Source: Alphaproteobacteria bacterium UBA6038 | GTDB taxonomy: Bacteria; Pseudomonadota; Alphaproteobacteria; Micropepsales; Micropepsaceae | Length of the DNA: 25,886 nt | Assembly: GCA_002429315.1 (NCBI GenBank) | Contig: DIZC01000002.1 | Coordinates: forward strand, 18,612-44,497 | Direction: 5' to 3' | Shown here: positions 22,874-25,886 of the stretch, piece after piece | Layout: each line of letters starts with the position of its first letter | How positions within the stretch are numbered: position 1 is the first letter of the stretch | Translations under genes and position numbers: made by a program | Notes under the pieces: generated by a model | Told to the model about the DNA's origin: nothing | Database searches by the model: none | Seen by the model: only the letters and a program-made list of their open reading frames with translations

Positions 22874-23085
22874 GAGCGGCGTGCGCCGCGGGCTCGCTTG
22901 CGCTTTCGCTTGGACCTTGCCGGTTTGGGTTTTTGCGGCGTCACCTCTTCGTACTCATAAACAGGGTTGATGAAGCGATTGATGTATGTTCCTTTGGGTT
23001 CTGCACTCACGAGATTGCGAAACTCCTGCGGTGGAACGGCTTTGTATTTATAGACTCGCAATTTCTCGCGATAAGCAGCGTGCAT
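22870..23085 (-). CDS. KTSC domain protein, 5' end uncertain
   Basis: From ATG 23085 there are 71 residues: LRVYKYKAVPPQEFRNLVSAEPKGTYINRFINPVYEYEEV is the second half of a KTSC domain (PKGTYIN corresponds to the family's SKGxYFN), followed by a Lys/Arg-rich tail (PKPARSKRKRKRARGARRS) suited to nucleic-acid binding. The same frame stays open upstream and reads WNTRNFQPSTAVAWASYDARQRL, which looks like the first strand of the domain, so the natural protein probably begins near 23160. No ATG, GTG or TTG occurs there in frame; only an ATT at 23202. A neighbouring-frame ATG at 23155 would need a shift. It may be a start-lost pseudogene or use a non-standard start. KTSC function is unknown. Confidence 0.6.
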   Translation of the reverse strand: MHAAYREKLRVYKYKAVPPQEFRNLVSAEPKGTYINRFINPVYEYEEVTPQKPKPARSKRKRKRARGARRS

Positions 23086-23240
23086 CAGACGCTGGCGGGC
23101 ATCGTAGCTGGCCCAAGCGACTGCCGTAGAGGGTTGGAAATTCCGCGTATTCCATACAACGAGAACGGTAGAACAAGCGGCCCGCTCCGTCGCACCAGAA
23201 ATGTTTGCTGCGCTGCGATCCTGTCGGCGACCCGCCGCCG

Positions 23241-24659
23241 TTATGCCGCGGTGCCGCCGACGGTGAGGCCATCGATGCGCAGGGTGGGTTGGCCGACTCC
23301 CACCGGCACCGACTGCCCGTTCTTGCCGCAGGTTCCGACGCCGGTGTCGAGCTTCATGTCGTTGCCGATCATCTTCACGTGCTTCAGTGCGATCGGGCCA
23401 TCCCCGATCAGGGTGGCGCCCTTGATCGCCGGTCCCAATTTGCCGTTCTCGATCATGTAGGCTTCGGTGCAGGAGAACACGAATTTGCCGTTGGTGATGT
23501 CCACCTGTCCGCCGCCGAAATTCACCGCGTATACGCCGCGATCCACGCTCGCGAGAATTTCCGCAGGATCGGTGTTGCCGCCGAGCATGTAAGTGTTCGT
23601 CATGCGCGGCATGATCGAGCAGGAGAAGGATTCACGCCGTCCGTTGCCGGTGGGCTGCATGCCCATCAGCCGCGCGTTCTGCCGGTCCTGCATGTAGCCT
23701 TTGAGGATTCCGTCTTCGATCAGCACGGTGCGCGAGGTGGGCGTGCCTTCATCGTCGATGCTGAGCGAGCCGCGGCGATTGGCGATGGTGCCATCATCCA
23801 CAACCGTCACGCCCGGCGCGGCCACGCGCTCGCCCAGCAGTCCGGCAAACGCGCTCGTCTTCTTGCGGTTGAAGTCGCCTTCAAGGCCATGGCCGATCGC
23901 TTCGTGCAGCAGAATTCCGGGCCAGCCGGGGCCAAGCACCACAGGCATTTCGCCCGCGGGTGCCGGGACCGATGTCAAATTGACCAGCGCCTGGCGCAAC
24001 GCCTCGTCCGCGGCGGCGTGCCAATACGCCGCGTCGAGGTAGCTTTCGTAGCCCTCGCGGCCGCCGCCGCCGAAACTGCCGGCTTCCTGCCGGCCGCTTT
24101 CTTCCACCACAACCGATACGTTCAGCCGCACGAGAGGGCGGATATCGCGATAGACTTCGCCGCCCGCTCGCAAAATCTCCACGTTCTGCCATGCGCCGGA
24201 GAGCGAACACGACACCTGCTTCACCCGCGGGTCCAGCTTCCGTGCATATTCGTTCATCTCGCCAAGCAGCTTCACCTTGGCCTCGAAATTCGCGGAATGC
24301 AGCGGATCGATATCGGCATAGAGCTTGCGGTTGGTGCGGGCAGGTGAGAGCGCCACCGTGCCCGAATGCCCTTTGGTCACCGCACGCACCGTACCCGCCG
24401 CGCGTCGGATCGCCTCTTCCGACAATTCGGAAGCATGCGCGTAGCCGGTCGCTTCGCCCGCCACGGCGCGCAGGCCGAAGCCCTGAGTCGTATCGAACGT
24501 GGCGGCCTTCAGCCGGCCGTCATCGAAGACGAAACTTTCGCTCTGGCGGTATTCGAGGAACAATTCGCCGTCGTCTGCCTCGTTGAGCGACTCATCGACC
24601 AGCCGCTGCACGCGGCCGCGGTCCAGCCCCGTTTCATCGAAGAAAAGATCGCCAATCAT
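23241..24659 (-). CDS. tldD: Metalloprotease TldD
   Basis: A 472-residue catalytic subunit of the TldD/E protease. The zinc site HEAIGH (H252, E253, H257) is intact, and Cys444 near the C-terminus (GTCGKNGQSVPV) is the third zinc ligand known for the family. The C-terminal VGVGQPTLRIDGLTVGG is typical. TldD pairs with PmbA/TldE (8158-9498) to make a cytoplasmic barrel-like protease that digests unfolded peptides threaded into it. ATG 24659 has a GGGAG ribosome site about nine bases upstream. The gene diverges from coxB across a 193-base gap, an arrangement common in alphaproteobacteria. The KTSC ORF and ccdAB follow on the same strand. Confidence 0.95.
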   Translation of the reverse strand: MIGDLFFDETGLDRGRVQRLVDESLNEADDGELFLEYRQSESFVFDDGRLKAATFDTTQGFGLRAVAGEATGYAHASELSEEAIRRAAGTVRAVTKGHSGTVALSPARTNRKLYADIDPLHSANFEAKVKLLGEMNEYARKLDPRVKQVSCSLSGAWQNVEILRAGGEVYRDIRPLVRLNVSVVVEESGRQEAGSFGGGGREGYESYLDAAYWHAAADEALRQALVNLTSVPAPAGEMPVVLGPGWPGILLHEAIGHGLEGDFNRKKTSAFAGLLGERVAAPGVTVVDDGTIANRRGSLSIDDEGTPTSRTVLIEDGILKGYMQDRQNARLMGMQPTGNGRRESFSCSIMPRMTNTYMLGGNTDPAEILASVDRGVYAVNFGGGQVDITNGKFVFSCTEAYMIENGKLGPAIKGATLIGDGPIALKHVKMIGNDMKLDTGVGTCGKNGQSVPVGVGQPTLRIDGLTVGGTAA

Positions 24660-24682
24660 CGCTCGGCTCCCGTAATCGCGAC

Positions 24683-24699
24683 CGGGGTACCATGCCCCG
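24683..24699 (-). other. Leader hairpin upstream of tldD
   Basis: CGGGG and CCCCG form a five-base stem with a seven-base loop (TACCATG on the plus strand), 24 bases upstream of the tldD ATG. On the tldD transcript it would sit just 5' of the ribosome site. There is no T-run. Role unknown; it could also be chance in GC-rich DNA. Confidence 0.3.
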
Positions 24700-24708
24700 T
24701 CTCCTTCA

Positions 24709-24724
24709 TATGGTCACGACCATA
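24709..24724. promoter_or_regulatory. Perfect 7-bp inverted repeat in the tldD-coxB intergenic region
   Basis: TATGGTC-AC-GACCATA is a perfect palindrome with a two-base spacer, 50 bases upstream of tldD and 128 bases upstream of coxB. Its form fits a site for a dimeric regulator. The rest of the 193-base gap (24660-24852) holds the tldD leader hairpin at 24683-24699 and no convincing -35/-10 pair that I can see for either gene. Confidence 0.5.
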
Positions 24725-24852
24725 AGAATTCCTGCATTCCGCGCGGCATAGGGTCGCAATGACTTCGCAGGCCCAAGCGCCCTAAATCGCCGCCGGATTC
24801 TATGGGCAGCGGGCGCGCTCCAGCGTCCGCCGATCATCTGCGAGGGTGCCCA

Positions 24853-25692
24853 ATGCCGTCGATATTTCGAGCGAACGCTTTGGCGGGGGCCGCAATGATG
24901 TCGCTACTTGCGGCCACGGCCGCGGGAGCGGTCCCTACCGGCAAGCCCGAGCCGTGGCAGATGGATTTCCAACCCGCCGTCACGCCGGTGATGGAGAACA
25001 TCGAGGATTTCCATCGCCTCCTGCTCTACATCATCACCGCCATCTCGCTGTTCGTGCTGGCCCTGCTGCTGTGGATCATGGTCCGCTACAATCGTCGCGC
25101 CAATCCCACGCCAAGCAGGACGGCCCACAACACGACGCTGGAAGTGATGTGGACGATCGTGCCGGTGATCATCCTGGTTATCATCGCGATCCCCTCCTTC
25201 AAGCTGCTGTACTACGAAGCGGACATGCCGAAGCCCGACCTGACCATCAAGGCGATCGGTAAGCAGTGGTTCTGGAGCTACGAATACCCGAAGACGAACT
25301 TTACGTTCGACTCGCTCGGCCTGTCGGAGGGTGACGCCATGAAGCGGCATGAGCCGCGGCTCTTGGGCGTCGACAATGTCATCGTGGTGCCGATCAACAA
25401 GGTCGTCGAAGTGGTCACCACCGGGGCAGACGTGATCCACTCTTGGGCGGTGCCCGCCTTCGGCGTGAAAATGGATGCCGTTCCGGGGCGGCTGAACACG
25501 ACCTGGTTCAAGGCGACCCAGCTGGGCACCTTCTACGGCCAATGCTCGGAACTTTGCGGGGCGCGCCACGCTTTCATGCCAATTGAGGTGAAAGTGGTGA
25601 ACCAGGGCGATTTTGCTACTTGGCTGGCGGGTGCCAAGAAGAAATTCGCCGCCATCCAGACTGACACGCGCGTCGCCGCGCTGACTAAGTAG
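24853..25692 (+). CDS. coxB: Cytochrome c oxidase subunit II (aa3 type)
   Basis: A 279-residue subunit II, ATG 24853 with a GAGGG ribosome site; the frame is open further upstream but without a site. An N-terminal signal peptide (about 1-26, ending AGA) is followed by two membrane helices (about 53-78 and 99-121) and a periplasmic cupredoxin domain. The CuA centre is complete: VIHSW His, then CSELCGARHAFM with both Cys, the Glu, His and Met. WFWSYEY is the aromatic electron-entry patch. Electrons pass from cytochrome c through CuA to heme a in subunit I. The gene is eight bases upstream of coxA in the same operon and divergent from tldD. Confidence 0.96.
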   Translation: MPSIFRANALAGAAMMSLLAATAAGAVPTGKPEPWQMDFQPAVTPVMENIEDFHRLLLYIITAISLFVLALLLWIMVRYNRRANPTPSRTAHNTTLEVMWTIVPVIILVIIAIPSFKLLYYEADMPKPDLTIKAIGKQWFWSYEYPKTNFTFDSLGLSEGDAMKRHEPRLLGVDNVIVVPINKVVEVVTTGADVIHSWAVPAFGVKMDAVPGRLNTTWFKATQLGTFYGQCSELCGARHAFMPIEVKVVNQGDFATWLAGAKKKFAAIQTDTRVAALTK

Positions 25693-25700
25693 GATCACCC

Positions 25701-25886
25701 ATGGCCGATATCGCCCACGCCGCCCACGACGACCGCCCGCACGGCTGGCGCCGCTTCGTCTACTCCACGAACCACAAAGACATCGGCACGATGTACCTGA
25801 TCTTCGCGATCTGCGCGGGTCTCGTCGGCTTCACGTTGTCGATTTTCATGCGGCTCGAGCTGATGTATCCGGGCCTGCAGATCTTC
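25701..25886 (+). CDS. coxA: Cytochrome c oxidase subunit I, 5' part
   Basis: The first 62 codons of subunit I are inside the window and run off the right edge. The sequence includes RFVYSTNHKDIGTMYLIFAI and the start of the first membrane helix (CAGLVGFTLSIFMRLEL), which is diagnostic for heme-copper oxidase subunit I of the aa3 type. The ribosome site AGGA overlaps the coxB stop. Heme and CuB ligands lie beyond the edge, so the catalytic state cannot be checked here. Confidence 0.95.
   Translation, partial: MADIAHAAHDDRPHGWRRFVYSTNHKDIGTMYLIFAICAGLVGFTLSIFMRLELMYPGLQIF

Noticed and set aside
23048..23272. A 74-codon minus-strand open frame starting inside the end of tldD
   Set aside because: It overlaps the KTSC ORF in another frame and has no family match. 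Its internal ATG at 23155 is only of interest as a possible out-of-frame start for the KTSC protein.
1..25886. CRISPR array, tRNA genes, insertion sequences, prophage genes
   Set aside because: No regularly spaced repeats, no tRNA-like cloverleaf that I could identify by eye, and no transposase or phage proteins. The gaps between genes are mostly under 110 bases; the largest (24660-24852) is described.

Overview
The window is about 26 kb of GC-rich, gene-dense chromosome from an aerobic Gram-negative alphaproteobacterium. The basis for this is the proteobacterial lipid A genes (waaA, lpxK, an LpxL-type acyltransferase), ubiquinone genes (ubiA, ubiD), an aa3-type oxidase start (coxB-coxA next to divergent tldD), a plant/alphaproteobacterial-type glutamate-cysteine ligase, and alphaproteobacterial small families (DUF2093, DUF4170). 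The genus cannot be fixed: there is no rRNA gene, and I saw no tRNA gene. Nearly all of the window is core genome.

Layout. 1-2024 (+): 3' part of xseA, a DUF2093 protein and an exported M23 peptidase. 1967-9936 (-), transcribed leftwards from a MAPEG membrane protein: pmbA (tldE), a CysQ/inositol-monophosphatase family enzyme, DUF4170, an MsbA-type ABC exporter, waaA, lpxK and a lipid A acyltransferase. The genes are a few bases apart or overlapping, so this looks like one coupled envelope operon. 10040-12168 (-): two paralogous exported proteins, each with two retropepsin-like DTG motifs. 12275-16807 (-): two tandem APC-family amino acid permeases followed by ubiD. 16889-19462 (-): ubiA, a membrane desaturase and an ETF-beta-lysine-methyltransferase-like enzyme. 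19503-22186 (+): rsmE, gshA and a DUF1330-like protein. 22214-23085 (-): a small accessory island with a ccdAB toxin-antitoxin pair and a KTSC-domain ORF. 23241-24659 (-): tldD. 24853-25886 (+): coxB and the first 62 codons of coxA.

How the genes fit together. WaaA, LpxK, the acyltransferase and MsbA cover 4'-phosphorylation, Kdo addition, late acylation and flipping of lipid A. UbiA and UbiD are consecutive steps of ubiquinone synthesis, which feeds the respiratory chain that ends in the CoxBA oxidase. TldD and PmbA/TldE are the two subunits of one metalloprotease, encoded about 14 kb apart. RsmE and GshA are housekeeping.

The less ordinary parts are the twin-DTG protease pair, the ccdAB promoter with two copies of an 8-bp palindrome and a CcdB lacking the C-terminal Trp, the KTSC ORF whose domain extends upstream of any standard start codon, and a perfect inverted repeat between tldD and coxB. 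I did not find a CRISPR array, insertion sequence, prophage or clearly new multi-gene defence system.
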